In this document: piece after piece, positions 31,775 to 40,198 of the stretch | Position numbering within the stretch: position 1 is the first letter of the stretch | How the letters are laid out: every line of letters begins with the position of its first letter | DNA from: Streptomyces sporangiiformans | GTDB taxonomy: Bacteria > Actinomycetota > Actinomycetes > Streptomycetales > Streptomycetaceae | Assembly: GCF_005768555.2 (NCBI RefSeq) | Contig: NZ_VCHX02000160.1 | Span: 1 to 43,445, forward strand | Length of the DNA stretch: 43,445 nt | Reading direction: 5' to 3' | Made by a program: the position numbers and the translations under genes | Notes under the pieces: generated by a model | Seen by the model: only the letters and a program-made list of their open reading frames with translations | Databases searched by the model: none | Told to the model about the DNA's origin: nothing

Positions 31775-32280
31775 GACGGCGCCACCTTCGCCACCGTCGG
31801 CGCCGGCTCCCGCGGTGGATGCAGCGCGGTCGCCATGGCGCGGGCACAGATCGCCCGTACGCGCTCCAGGGGCAGCCCAAGCAGCGCCGCCGTCTGCTCC
31901 TCGCCCACGCCCTCGTACATCCGCAGGACCAGGATCAGGCGCTCCTGGGGAGTGAGGTGGCGCAGTACGCCGCCGGTGTTCGGGCGGCCGCGCGGGTGTG
32001 CCCAGCCCAGTCCGCCGTACTGGTGCCAGGCCCCGCGCGCGAAGCGCACCGCCAATTGCTCCCGGGCGCGGTCGTACGGGTCCTCGCCGCGCAGCCGGTC
32101 CCAGATGGCGTACGTATGGGCGAGAGCCGCTGTGAGCAGGCGCCGCGCGCGCGGGTTGTCGTGCGGGGGCTCCGCGGTGAGCAGCGTGGCGGCATGCAGC
32201 AGTCGCCCTGCCGCGCCCGCGACGAATGCCTCGAACTCCCGGGCTCGGCGGGCGCCTTGGAACGCCTGCCGTTCTCGCAC
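31771..32280 (-). CDS. Sigma-70 region 4 protein, ECF sigma-like
   Basis: 169 aa from GTG 32280, with GGAGG just upstream. Residues about 10-85 resemble ECF region 2 in the SigE-type style (EFEAFVAGAAGRLLHAATLL). Residues about 115-155 are a sigma region 4 helix-turn-helix (LTPQERLILVLRMYEGVGEE, QTAALLGLPLERVRAICARA). The core region 2 promoter-melting motif is weak, so it may be a divergent sigma or a sigma-like regulator. It is translationally coupled to the 83-aa membrane protein. Confidence 0.82.
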   Translation of the reverse strand: MRERQAFQGARRAREFEAFVAGAAGRLLHAATLLTAEPPHDNPRARRLLTAALAHTYAIWDRLRGEDPYDRAREQLAVRFARGAWHQYGGLGWAHPRGRPNTGGVLRHLTPQERLILVLRMYEGVGEEQTAALLGLPLERVRAICARAMATALHPPREPAPTVAKVAPS

Positions 32281-32568
32281 CGCTCCTCCCGACTCGGGGA
32301 AACCGGGCCCCGGGCGTACGACGAGCGCGGCGGCGTACCACTGAGGGCGATCGCGTACTGGTCGTGTACTACAAGGGGGCCCGGTCTCATATGAGGCCAG
32401 GCACGGCCCCCCGGTCAAGAGTCCGGCACGACGCAGTCCCGGCGGCCGGATTCCGGCGGCCGGACGGCTGTGCGGGCGTGATCGGTCGCAGCCATGTCCG
32501 CGGTGCGTGGTCGCCGTCGGTCGGCGTGGCGGCGTGGCACGCGGTGCGCGGTACGTGGTGCGCGGCGC

Positions 32569-33084
32569 TCAGGACGGCGTCGGCTCCTCCATGGAAGGCG
32601 TGGCCATCCGGGCCGAGAGCGCGACGTTGAAGCGTGTGAGGAGTGCGCAGAACGCCTCCCGCTCCTCCGGGGCCCAGTCCTGCGTGAGCTCGGCCATCAA
32701 CTGGCGCCTGGAGGAGCGGACTTCCTCCAGGCGGGAGAGTCCGCGTGGCGACAGCTGGAGCACCACCGCGCGTCCGTCCTCCGGATGCGAGGTGCGCTTG
32801 ACGAGCCCGGTGTCGACGAGCGGGGCGACCTGACGGGTGACCGTCGACGAGTCGATGCCCATGCTCGCGGCGAGCGCCTTGACGCCCATCGGGCCCTCTT
32901 TGTCGAGGCGGTTGAGCAGCAGATACGCGGCTCGGTCCATGGAGTTGCGGACTTGCCCGACCCCGCCGAGGCGGGTCTGTTCTGCACGGCGGGCGAACAC
33001 CGCCACCTCATGCTGGAGCGATTCGAGAAGACCGGTGTCACCGACGGTCGTCATGTCCATCGACATTTCAGGTGTTGTGGGCAT
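32569..33084 (-). CDS. MarR family transcriptional regulator
   Basis: 171 aa, a winged-helix dimer protein. It shows the MarR pattern: YLLLNRLDKEGPMGVKALAA, SMGIDSSTVTRQVAPLVDTG, then the wing LVKRTSHPEDGRAVVLQLSP. N- and C-terminal helices form the dimer interface. Several Met codons lie close together at the start (ATG 33084, 33063, 33054) and none has a strong ribosome site. It is divergent from threonine ammonia-lyase with a 145-bp gap. Control of that gene is possible but unproven; the ligand is unknown. Confidence 0.92.
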   Translation of the reverse strand: MPTTPEMSMDMTTVGDTGLLESLQHEVAVFARRAEQTRLGGVGQVRNSMDRAAYLLLNRLDKEGPMGVKALAASMGIDSSTVTRQVAPLVDTGLVKRTSHPEDGRAVVLQLSPRGLSRLEEVRSSRRQLMAELTQDWAPEEREAFCALLTRFNVALSARMATPSMEEPTPS

Positions 33085-33229
33085 GGCCGGGGGCTCTATT
33101 CATTGCGTGGGGCTGGGTTGGGGGACAGAGTACGCGGACGGGGCGCGGGCCGTACCGGGGCTGAGCAAACCGGTCCCGGACCGTGGTCACTACCAATGGT
33201 GCTCCGCGTGGCCTGCGAGACTGGTGGTC

Positions 33230-34459
33230 ATGAGCTACAGCACGGCTGACTCCTTGCCGACGGTGACCCTCGACGACGTGCGGGGCGCCCAGAAGATGCT
33301 CACGGGTGTGGCGCGCGTGACCGCCATGGAGGGCAGCAGGTACCTGTCCCGGCTGGTGGGTGCGCCGGTGCACTTCAAGTGCGAGAACCTGCAGCGGACG
33401 GGTTCGTTCAAGCTGCGCGGCGCGTATGTGCGGATCGCGGGGCTGCTTCCCGAGGAGAGGGCCGCGGGCGTCGTCGCGGCGAGCGCCGGCAACCACGCGC
33501 AGGGCGTCGCGCTGGCCTCCTCGCTGCTCGGCGTGCGTTCCACGGTGTTCATGCCGACGGGCGCCCCGCTGCCGAAGGTCGCCGCCACGCGGCACTACGG
33601 CGCCGAGGTGCGCCTGCACGGCACGGTGGTGGACGAGACGCTGGCCGCCGCGCAGGAGTACGCGGCCGAGACGGGCGCCGTGTTCATCCATCCCTTCGAC
33701 CATGCCGACATCATCGCGGGCCAGGGCACGGTCGGGCTGGAGATCCTGGAGCAGTGCCCCGAGGTGCGCACGATCGTGGTCGGGATCGGCGGAGGCGGGC
33801 TCGCCGCGGGCATCGCGGTCGCCGTGAAGTCGCTGCGGCCGGACGTACGGATCGTCGGGGTGCAGGCGGCGAGCGCGGCGGCGTACCCGCCCTCGCTGTC
33901 GGCCGGGCGCCCGGTGTCGATCGAGAACCCGGCGACCATGGCGGACGGCATCAAGGTGGGGCGGCCCGGCGACGTGCCGTTCCGGATCGTCCGCGAGCTG
34001 GTGGACGAGGTCCGTACGGTCTCCGAGGACGACCTGTCGAGCGCGTTGCTGCTGTGCCTGGAGCGGGCGAAGCTGGTCGTCGAGCCGGCCGGCGCGAGCC
34101 CGGTCGCGGCGCTGCTGAGCAGGCCGGAGGAGTTCGAGGGGCCGGTCGTGGCGGTGCTGTCCGGCGGCAATGTGGACCCCCTGCTGATGCAGCGCATCCT
34201 GCGGCACGGCATGGCCGCGGGCGGCCGCTACCTGGCGGTCCGGTTGCGCCTGACGGACCGCCCCGGCGCCCTCGCCACGCTCCTCGGGGTGTTGTCAGTG
34301 GTGGACGCTAACGTGCTTGACGTGAGCCACGTACGGACCGATCCGCGGCTCGGGCTCACGGAGGCGGAGGTCGAGCTGCACCTGGAGACGAAGGGGCCGA
34401 CGCACTGCGCCGAGGTGGGCCTGGCGCTGCGGGAGGCGGGTTACACGGTCATCGACTGA
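33230..34459 (+). CDS. ilvA: Threonine ammonia-lyase with C-terminal ACT domain
   Basis: 409 aa from ATG 33230. A PLP enzyme that deaminates threonine to 2-oxobutyrate, the first step to isoleucine. The PLP Lys61 is in LQRTGSFKLRGAY. SAGNHAQGVA, the phosphate-binding GIGGGGLAAGI and AVLSGGNVDPLL are complete. Residues about 330-409 form one ACT domain (YLAVRLRLTDRPGALATLLG), a regulatory unit that usually binds an amino acid. The single-ACT, 400-aa layout is the TdcB-like/short form common in actinobacteria; a catabolic role is equally possible. Confidence 0.94.
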   Translation: MSYSTADSLPTVTLDDVRGAQKMLTGVARVTAMEGSRYLSRLVGAPVHFKCENLQRTGSFKLRGAYVRIAGLLPEERAAGVVAASAGNHAQGVALASSLLGVRSTVFMPTGAPLPKVAATRHYGAEVRLHGTVVDETLAAAQEYAAETGAVFIHPFDHADIIAGQGTVGLEILEQCPEVRTIVVGIGGGGLAAGIAVAVKSLRPDVRIVGVQAASAAAYPPSLSAGRPVSIENPATMADGIKVGRPGDVPFRIVRELVDEVRTVSEDDLSSALLLCLERAKLVVEPAGASPVAALLSRPEEFEGPVVAVLSGGNVDPLLMQRILRHGMAAGGRYLAVRLRLTDRPGALATLLGVLSVVDANVLDVSHVRTDPRLGLTEAEVELHLETKGPTHCAEVGLALREAGYTVID

Positions 34460-34575
34460 GGGCACGGCCGCCGCGTACGGGCGTCGTACGTCGTGTACGG
34501 CTGCCGCGTACCGGGTCGTCGGCGGTGCTCGCCCCGGTGTTGCCGAGCCGCTCGGATTCAGGTCGGAAAAACCCG

Positions 34576-34604
34576 TTGAGAAACGCGATACATCGCGTTA
34601 CGGT
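34576..34604 (+). promoter_or_regulatory. Promoter of the DrrAB-like operon with a palindrome in the spacer
   Basis: TTGAGA (34576-34581) and TACGGT (34599-34604) have a 17-bp spacer. The spacer bases plus one base of the -10 form a perfect dyad: AACGCGAT-AC-ATCGCGTT (34582-34599). A repressor bound here would block polymerase fully. The operon ATG is 70 bp downstream. Confidence 0.7.
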
Positions 34605-34673
34605 GTGTCACCTGCCACAGCTGCGTCACGAGCAAGCTCCTTCCGTAGAAACGCAACCCTTGGGGGAACTCAC

Positions 34674-35690
34674 ATGCCAGGCGCCATCTACGCCGAAGGT
34701 CTCGTGAAGACCTTCGGTGACGTAAGGGCTCTGGACGGCGTCGATCTCGATGTCCCGGAGGGCACCGTCCTGGGCCTGCTGGGCCCGAACGGCGCGGGCA
34801 AGACCACCACGGTGCGATGCCTGACGACCCTGCTCCAGCCCGATCGGGGCAAGGCGATCGTCGCGGGCATCGATGTGCTCAAGCACCCCAACGAGGTGCG
34901 GCGCTCGATCGGCCTTTCCGGCCAGTTCGCCGCGGTGGACGAGTATCTGACCGGCCGCGAGAACCTCCAGATGGTCGGCCGGCTCTATCAGATGCGGGCG
35001 AAGGACGCGAAGGTGCGAGCGGACGAGCTGCTCGAGCAGTTCAACCTCGCCGACGCCGCCGACCGCACGGCCAAGACGTACTCCGGCGGTATGCGCCGCC
35101 GGCTGGACCTCGCGGCGGCGCTCGTCGTATCGCCGCCGGTCATGTTCATGGACGAGCCGACGACCGGCCTCGACCCGCGCAACCGCCAGCAGCTGTGGGA
35201 GGTCATCAAGCAGCTGGTCTCCGGCGGCACGACACTGCTGCTGACCACCCAGTACCTCGAAGAGGCCGACCATCTCGCCCACGACATCTGCGTCGTCGAC
35301 CACGGCCGCGTCATCGCCCGCGGCACCTCCGACCAGCTCAAGGCGCGGACCGGCGGCGAGCGCGTCGAGGTCGTCGTGCACGAGCGCGAGCACATAGCGA
35401 CCGCCTCGGAGGTGCTGCGCGGCTTCGGCAAGGGCGAGACCAGCGTCGAGGAACACACGCGCAAGCTGACCGTGCCCGTCGCCGGCGGCGCGAAGCTCCT
35501 CGCGGAGGTGATCCGCGAGCTGGACACCCGCGGTATCGAGATCGACGACATCGGCCTGCGCCGCCCCACTCTCGACGACGTCTTCCTGTCCCTGACGGGA
35601 CACCACGCCGATGCGGAGGACGAGGGGAACGGCGTGGTGCAGGACACGAAGGGCCGCAAGGCCAAGGCCAAGAAGGAGACCGCTTCATGA
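34674..35690 (+). CDS. DrrA-like ABC transporter ATP-binding protein
   Basis: 338 aa from ATG 34674, with GGGGGA upstream. The ATPase half of an ABC-2 drug or lipid exporter of the daunorubicin-resistance type. Walker A is GPNGAGKTTTVRCL, the Q-loop lies in IGLSGQFAAVDEYLTGRENL, the signature is YSGGMRRRLDLAAAL, and Walker B is VMFMDEPTTGLDPRNR. The C-terminal DrrA extension (ERVEVVVHEREHIATASEVL, then GIEIDDIGLRRPTLDDVFLS) is diagnostic. The Lys-rich tail KGRKAKAKKETAS is unusual. It overlaps the permease start by ATGA. Likely role: efflux of a hydrophobic natural product. Confidence 0.94.
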   Translation: MPGAIYAEGLVKTFGDVRALDGVDLDVPEGTVLGLLGPNGAGKTTTVRCLTTLLQPDRGKAIVAGIDVLKHPNEVRRSIGLSGQFAAVDEYLTGRENLQMVGRLYQMRAKDAKVRADELLEQFNLADAADRTAKTYSGGMRRRLDLAAALVVSPPVMFMDEPTTGLDPRNRQQLWEVIKQLVSGGTTLLLTTQYLEEADHLAHDICVVDHGRVIARGTSDQLKARTGGERVEVVVHEREHIATASEVLRGFGKGETSVEEHTRKLTVPVAGGAKLLAEVIRELDTRGIEIDDIGLRRPTLDDVFLSLTGHHADAEDEGNGVVQDTKGRKAKAKKETAS

Positions 35691-36550
35691 GTGCCGTCAC
35701 CGACACGGTGCGGGCCGTACAGCCGGGGGGTGCCATCGGTCAGTCCGTACGGGACTCCCTGGTCGTCGCCAAGCGCAATCTGATCCGGATGAGCCGCATC
35801 CCTGAGATGGTGATCTTCGGGCTCATCCAGCCGATCATGTTCGTGGTCCTCTTCACGTATGTGTTCGGCGGCTCCATCGACATCCCCGGCGCCCCCGAAG
35901 GCAGCGCCGGGCCCTACCGAGAGTTCCTGATGGCGGGCATCTTCGCGCAGACCGTCACCTTCGCCACGGCGGGCGCGGGCGCGGGCATCGCGGACGACAT
36001 GCACAAGGGCCTCATCGACCGCTTCCGCTCGCTGCCGATGGCGCGCGGCGCGGTCCTCACCGGCCGCACCCTCGCCGACCTGGTGCAGACCGCGCTCACC
36101 CTCGTCGTGCTCGCGGTCGTCGCGCTGCTCATCGGCTGGCGTACCCACGAGAGCATGGGCAAGGTCCTCGCCGGCTTCGGCCTGCTGCTCCTGCTCGGCT
36201 ACGCGTTCTCGTGGATCGGCGCGCTGATAGGACTCTCGGTGCGGACCCCGGAGGCGGCCACGTCGGGCGGCCTGATCTGGCTGTTCCCGCTGACGTTCAT
36301 CTCGAACGCCTTCGTGCCGGTCAAGGGCATGCCCACGTTCCTGCAGCACATCGCGGAGTGGAACCCCTTCAGCGCCACCGTGGCGGCGGCCAGGCAGCTC
36401 TTCGGCAACACCGTCGCGAACCAGCCCAAATCGCTGACCGGGGCCTGGCCTATGGAGCAGCCGGTCCTGGCCTCGATCCTCTGGGCCGTCCTGATCATCG
36501 TGGTCTTCCGCACCCTGGCCGTGCGCAAGTACCGCTCGGCGACGGCCTGA
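35687..36550 (+). CDS. DrrB-like ABC-2 type permease
   Basis: 287 aa, six predicted membrane helices. The first follows RNLIRMSRIPEMVIFGLIQ; later ones include LADLVQTALTLVVLAVVALL and LAGFGLLLLLGYAFSWIGAL. Conserved ABC-2 features are DMHKGLIDRFRSLPMAR before helix 3 and FISNAFVPVKGMPTFLQHIA followed by EWNPFSATVAAARQLF. Its ATG overlaps the ATPase stop (ATGA), so the two are translated together and form one transporter. A long hairpin follows at 36573-36622. Confidence 0.94.
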   Translation: MSAVTDTVRAVQPGGAIGQSVRDSLVVAKRNLIRMSRIPEMVIFGLIQPIMFVVLFTYVFGGSIDIPGAPEGSAGPYREFLMAGIFAQTVTFATAGAGAGIADDMHKGLIDRFRSLPMARGAVLTGRTLADLVQTALTLVVLAVVALLIGWRTHESMGKVLAGFGLLLLLGYAFSWIGALIGLSVRTPEAATSGGLIWLFPLTFISNAFVPVKGMPTFLQHIAEWNPFSATVAAARQLFGNTVANQPKSLTGAWPMEQPVLASILWAVLIIVVFRTLAVRKYRSATA

Positions 36551-36572
36551 CGAACGACCCGGCGTCCCGTAT

Positions 36573-36622
36573 GGACGACGTGGCCACGGTGCACGATGTG
36601 CACAGGGGCCACGCCGTCGTCC
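36573..36622. terminator. Long imperfect terminator hairpin between convergent genes
   Basis: GGACGACG-TGGCC at the left pairs with GGCCACG-CCGTCGTCC at the right. The centre holds GTGCAC-GAT-GTGCAC. It lies between the DrrB-like stop (36550) and the convergent secreted-protein stop (36644). Confidence 0.65.
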
Positions 36623-36643
36623 ACGGCAGGTCAGCGACCGCCG

Positions 36644-37057
36644 TCAGGAGCAGTGCACGTTGCTGGTGGAGCGCTTGAACTGCCGTGTCTTGTCGTTGTG
36701 CTTGTAGAACGACAGCGACTTGTACGAGCCGCAGCCGGCCAGCTTCACCGACGTCCACACCCAGCCGGTGCGTCGCTTGGTGCAGGCGTTGGCGACCTGG
36801 ACGTCGGGGGTGTACGGGTGCGCCTGCAGCAGTGAGACGCAGGTCTTGGCGCCCTTCGGCATCGTGCCCGTGATCTTCGCCCGGGCGTAGACGCGCCCGT
36901 TCTTCCTCTTGGGCGGCTTCGGGGTCAGCTTCACGGCGCTGACGCTGACGTCCTTCGAAGCAGCCGGGGATACGTCGGTCGCACTCGCCGTGGCGGCACT
37001 GCCGGCGAGCAGGGCAAGGGTCGCGACGGTGGCCGCGACGGAGCGCTTTGTGCGCAC
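36644..37057 (-). CDS. Small secreted protein of unknown function
   Basis: 137 aa from GTG 37057, fixed by AAGGAG 8 bp upstream. The signal peptide is clear (MRTKRSVAATVATLALLAGS, cleavage near ATASA). The mature part is basic, Lys-rich and beta-like (VSAVKLTPKPPKRKNGRVYA), with Cys residues in KTCVSLLQAHPY, VANACTKRRTGW, LAGCGSYKSLSFY and NVHCS at the end. Four Cys suggest two disulfides and a compact extracellular fold. No enzyme motif is visible. Confidence 0.8.
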   Translation of the reverse strand: MRTKRSVAATVATLALLAGSAATASATDVSPAASKDVSVSAVKLTPKPPKRKNGRVYARAKITGTMPKGAKTCVSLLQAHPYTPDVQVANACTKRRTGWVWTSVKLAGCGSYKSLSFYKHNDKTRQFKRSTSNVHCS

Positions 37058-37353
37058 TGGGCTGACTCCTTCCGGGGCGGAGCAGGCAGGTTGGCCTGCA
37101 CATGTCATCCTGCCTGCGCCCTGTGTCCGCCGCTATTGGACCTTGGTGCATTGCCCGAAGAGGCAACAGTCGCTCGGGAATGAGCGCGGCGGTGATTTCT
37201 TCTTTTCCACGTCGGGAGTTCGGATGGGCCGCACTCGCGGCGGTGTGGAATGACCAGTCCGGTGCCGGGGGGGGGCGCCGTCAGCCGTGGTGGTGGACCT
37301 GCCGACGGCGGCCGACTTTCGCCCTTTACTTCAGCACTTGAAGCGCCGGCTCC

Positions 37354-37716
37354 CTAACCATCCCTCAAATGCAGGCCCGGGCATATCTGGTTATGGTAGA
37401 CATTCGAGATAACGGCAGCCTCAAGGCGAGTCCGCAATCCCAACTTTCCGACGATGTGCGCGACGTGAGCCTTGACGGTGCGCTCCGCGATGCCCAGCTT
37501 CCGGGCAAGGGTGCGGTTGGGCAGGCCACCGCCAAGGAGTATGAGGACCTGCCTCTCGCGGTCGGTCAGCTCGTTGAACGCCGGTTCGTGTCCGGCGGGG
37601 TGAACGGCGAGTTCGCACGGGCAGTGCATTTCTCCGGACCTGTGAAGTGGGCTGCGGAGGTAGTCACGCTCCGCCTCCTGGTTCGTCACAGTGATGGACT
37701 CCTTCCCCGTTTTCAT
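37354..37716 (-). CDS. Single-domain LuxR-type helix-turn-helix regulator
   Basis: 120 aa. Residues about 45-105 are a LuxR/GerE DNA-binding domain (LTDRERQVLILLGGGLPNRT, then LARKLGIAERTVKAHVAHIV, GKLGLRTRLEAA). The first 45 residues are too short for a receiver or ligand domain and carry a CPC pair (EMHCPCELAVHP). The protein must act without a classical sensor, perhaps as a heterodimer partner. The ribosome site is weak. The AT-richer upstream region holds an imperfect palindrome at 37844-37873. Target genes are unknown. Confidence 0.85.
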   Translation of the reverse strand: MKTGKESITVTNQEAERDYLRSPLHRSGEMHCPCELAVHPAGHEPAFNELTDRERQVLILLGGGLPNRTLARKLGIAERTVKAHVAHIVGKLGLRTRLEAAVISNVYHNQICPGLHLRDG

Positions 37717-37843
37717 GCAACTTCACGTAGCACTGTAGGGGGGAAAGTTCGCGTCCGGGAAGCCTTGGAAGAAGTGGCCCCGCAGGCGGCACATCGAGTC
37801 ACTTGAGCTTTATTTGAGGAAAAACTTCCCGGTAAGCCTTAAT

Positions 37844-37873
37844 GGCTTGCAGAGAATCAATATTCCGCAAGCC
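37844..37873. promoter_or_regulatory. Imperfect 30-bp palindrome upstream of the LuxR-type gene
   Basis: GGCTTGC (37844-37850) faces GCAAGCC (37867-37873), with inner GAAT/ATTC. It lies about 130 bp upstream of the regulator start in an AT-richer patch between it and the greA terminator. Candidate operator or leader hairpin. Confidence 0.45.
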
Positions 37874-37896
37874 GACGCAGGTGACGCGGGCATGGC

Positions 37897-37926
37897 TACG
37901 CCCCGGCGCGGGAACGCCGGGGCGTA
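37897..37926 (-). terminator. Hairpin terminator after greA
   Basis: A 12-bp perfect stem, TACGCCCCGGCG (37897-37908) with CGCCGGGGCGTA (37915-37926), around CGGGAA. It is about 80 bp downstream of the greA stop on the minus strand. Confidence 0.75.
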
Positions 37927-38008
37927 CCGGAGGTGCTGCGTCGGCCGGGCTCGGTCCAGGCGGACAGGCCGAACAGGCGGGCCGGTTCGCGTGGACCCGG
38001 GTGTGAGC

Positions 38009-38506
38009 TCAGGCCGCGTACGGCTTGGCTTCGAGGATCTTCACCGAGGCGAACTTGCCGTTGGGCAGTTCGTACTCGGCGTCCTCGCCGACCTTCTTGC
38101 CGTTCACGCCGGAGCCCAGCGGGGACTGCGGCGAGTACGTCTCGATGTCCGCGCTCGCGTACTCGCGCGAGGCGAGCAGGAACGTCAGCGTGTCGTCCTC
38201 GTCGCCGTCGAAGGCGATGGTGACGACCATGCCGGGCGCGACCGCGCCGTCCGCCGCCGGCGCCTCGCCGACCTTCGCGTTCTCGAGGAGCTGGGTCAGC
38301 TGGCGCACCCGGAGCTCCTGCTTGCCCTGCTCCTCCTTGGCCGCGTGGTACCCGCCGTTCTCGCGCAGGTCGCCCTCCTCGCGCGCGGCCGCGATCTTGG
38401 CGGCGATCTCCGTGCGCGCAGGACCAGACAGGTACTCCAGCTCGGCCTTCAGCTGGTTGTACGCCTCCTGGGTCAGCCAGGTGACGTTCTCGCTGGTCTG
38501 GGTCAC
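38009..38506 (-). CDS. greA: Transcription elongation factor GreA
   Basis: 165 aa from GTG 38506, fixed by AGGAG 6 bp upstream. It enters the RNA polymerase secondary channel and stimulates cleavage of backtracked RNA. The N-terminal coiled coil has WLTQEAYNQLKAELEYL and the acidic tip motif in AREEGDLRENGGYHAAKEEQ. The C-terminal FKBP-like domain includes YSPQSPLGSGVNGKKVGED and ends VKILEAKPYAA. Length and motifs are standard. It has its own terminator and lies upstream of the LuxR-type gene on the same strand. Confidence 0.95.
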   Translation of the reverse strand: MTQTSENVTWLTQEAYNQLKAELEYLSGPARTEIAAKIAAAREEGDLRENGGYHAAKEEQGKQELRVRQLTQLLENAKVGEAPAADGAVAPGMVVTIAFDGDEDDTLTFLLASREYASADIETYSPQSPLGSGVNGKKVGEDAEYELPNGKFASVKILEAKPYAA

Positions 38507-38793
38507 AGGTGCTCCTCGTCGGTACTGGGAATACAAAGCATCGCCCTACCCAGAAGAATGTTCCTTCAGAGGTGGGCGAAACCACGAGCCTAACAATTCA
38601 GCGACGGAAGGGGGAGGACATAAGCCATCAGATTTGCGTCACCGCAGGTCAGCGTCCCGTTTCCATGGGGTGACCTCGGGCGTTGGGGGCGCGGATCCGG
38701 CCACCACGCGCCCGGCGGCCCCGGTTCGCGGCGCGCCCGTGGCCCCTCGGCCCCGGGTTCGCGGCGTGTCCGGCGTCCTCCGGCGTGCCGGTC

Positions 38794-39192
38794 TCAGTCG
38801 GCGTGGCAGCCGAGCAGTTCCGCGGTGGTGCCCCGGCTGGTCGTGCGCAGCGTGACGACCTTGTCGATGCGTGAGGCGTCCTGGTCGAAGCGGAAGTCCG
38901 CGCGGCCCACCTCGGCGCCGTCCTCGGCCTGCGAGCGCACGGTGCAGTAGCCCTTGGCGTCCGCGTCCTTGCGTACCTCCAAGTGCACCTGCACCGCCGT
39001 GCCGGAGGTCTTGAAGGTGATCACTTCGGCGCTGATCTTGTTGCCGGCCACGTAGTGGTACGCGAACCAGCCGATGAGGACGACCAGGGCGGCGCCCAGG
39101 ACGCTGCCGACGATCTTGAGCTTGCGATCGGCACGCTCGTCCGCGGAGTGGCCGTACCGGCCCTCGGGCAGCTGCGTGCTCGCCGTACTCAT
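38794..39192 (-). CDS. DUF4307 family membrane protein
   Basis: 132 aa. A short cytoplasmic N terminus (MSTASTQLPEGRYGHSADER) is followed by one membrane helix (IVGSVLGAALVVLIGWFAYH) and an extracytoplasmic beta domain (TFKTSGTAVQVHLEVRKDAD, then GYCTVRSQAEDGAEVG, ending LLGCHAD). It contains two Cys likely to pair. This matches DUF4307, a family restricted to actinobacteria and often found next to the mycothiol gene mca, as here. It is divergent from mca with 124 bp between. Function unknown. Confidence 0.88.
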   Translation of the reverse strand: MSTASTQLPEGRYGHSADERADRKLKIVGSVLGAALVVLIGWFAYHYVAGNKISAEVITFKTSGTAVQVHLEVRKDADAKGYCTVRSQAEDGAEVGRADFRFDQDASRIDKVVTLRTTSRGTTAELLGCHAD

Positions 39193-39316
39193 GATCGTCC
39201 TCTCTGCGGGGGCGCACAGGACTGGGCCCCGGAATTTTTCGCCCCCCGATTCGGTCACTATAGAAGCCGCCGATCGCACCGTTTCCCACGGGGCGCCGAC
39301 ATACGAGGATTGTGTC

Positions 39317-40198
39317 TTGACTGACCAGCTGCGACTGATGGCCGTGCACGCGCACCCCGACGACGAGTCGTCGAAGGGCGCGGCCACCATGGCCAAGTAC
39401 GTGTCCGAGGGGGTGGACGTGCTGGTCGTGACCTGCACGGGCGGGGAGCGCGGCTCCATCCTCAATCCGAAACTGAAGGGTGACAAGTACGTCGAGGAGA
39501 ACATCCACGAGGTACGCAAGAAGGAGATGGACGAGGCCCGCGAGATCCTCGGCGTCAAGCAGGAGTGGCTCGGCTTCGTGGACTCCGGCCTCCCGGAGGG
39601 CGACCCGCTGCCTCCCCTCCCCGACGGCTGCTTCGCCCTGGAGGACGTCGACAAGGCGGCGGGCGAGCTGGTCCGCAAGATCCGCTCCTTCCGTCCGCAG
39701 GTGATCACCACCTACGACGAGAACGGCGGGTACCCGCACCCCGACCACATCATGACCCACAAGATCTCGATGGTGGCGTTCGAGGGCGCGGCGGACACCG
39801 AGACGTACCCGGAGTCGGAGTACGGCCCGGCCTACCAGCCGCAGAAGCTCTACTACAACCAGGGCTTCAACCGCCCGCGCACCGAAGCGCTGCACAACGC
39901 CATGCTGGAGCGCGGCCTGGAGTCCCCCTACGGGGAGTGGCTCAAGCGCTGGGACGAGTTCCAGCACGTCGAGCGGACCCTGACCACGCACGTTCCGTGC
40001 GGCGACTTCTACGAGATCCGCGACAAGGCGCTGATCGCGCACGCCACGCAGATCGATCCCGACGGGGGCTGGTTCCGCGTGCCGATGGAGCTCCAGAGGA
40101 AGGTCTGGCCGACGGAGGAGTACGAGCTCGCGAAGTCTCTCGTCGATACGTCCCTCCCCGAGGACGACCTCTTTGCGGGCATCCGCGACAATGCCTGA
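39317..40198 (+). CDS. mca: Mycothiol S-conjugate amidase Mca
   Basis: 293 aa from TTG 39317, with GAGGA upstream; no ATG/GTG fits. A zinc amidase of the LmbE/PIG-L fold that cleaves mycothiol-xenobiotic conjugates to mercapturic acids. Zinc ligands lie in VHAHPDDESSKGAATM and in GYPHPDHIMTHKIS. The Mca-specific length and FNRPRTEALHNAMLERGLES distinguish it from the shorter MshB deacetylase. The C-terminal region FYEIRDKALIAHATQIDPDG is complete. The TTG start implies modest translation. The stop overlaps the next gene's start region. Confidence 0.95.
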   Translation: MTDQLRLMAVHAHPDDESSKGAATMAKYVSEGVDVLVVTCTGGERGSILNPKLKGDKYVEENIHEVRKKEMDEAREILGVKQEWLGFVDSGLPEGDPLPPLPDGCFALEDVDKAAGELVRKIRSFRPQVITTYDENGGYPHPDHIMTHKISMVAFEGAADTETYPESEYGPAYQPQKLYYNQGFNRPRTEALHNAMLERGLESPYGEWLKRWDEFQHVERTLTTHVPCGDFYEIRDKALIAHATQIDPDGGWFRVPMELQRKVWPTEEYELAKSLVDTSLPEDDLFAGIRDNA

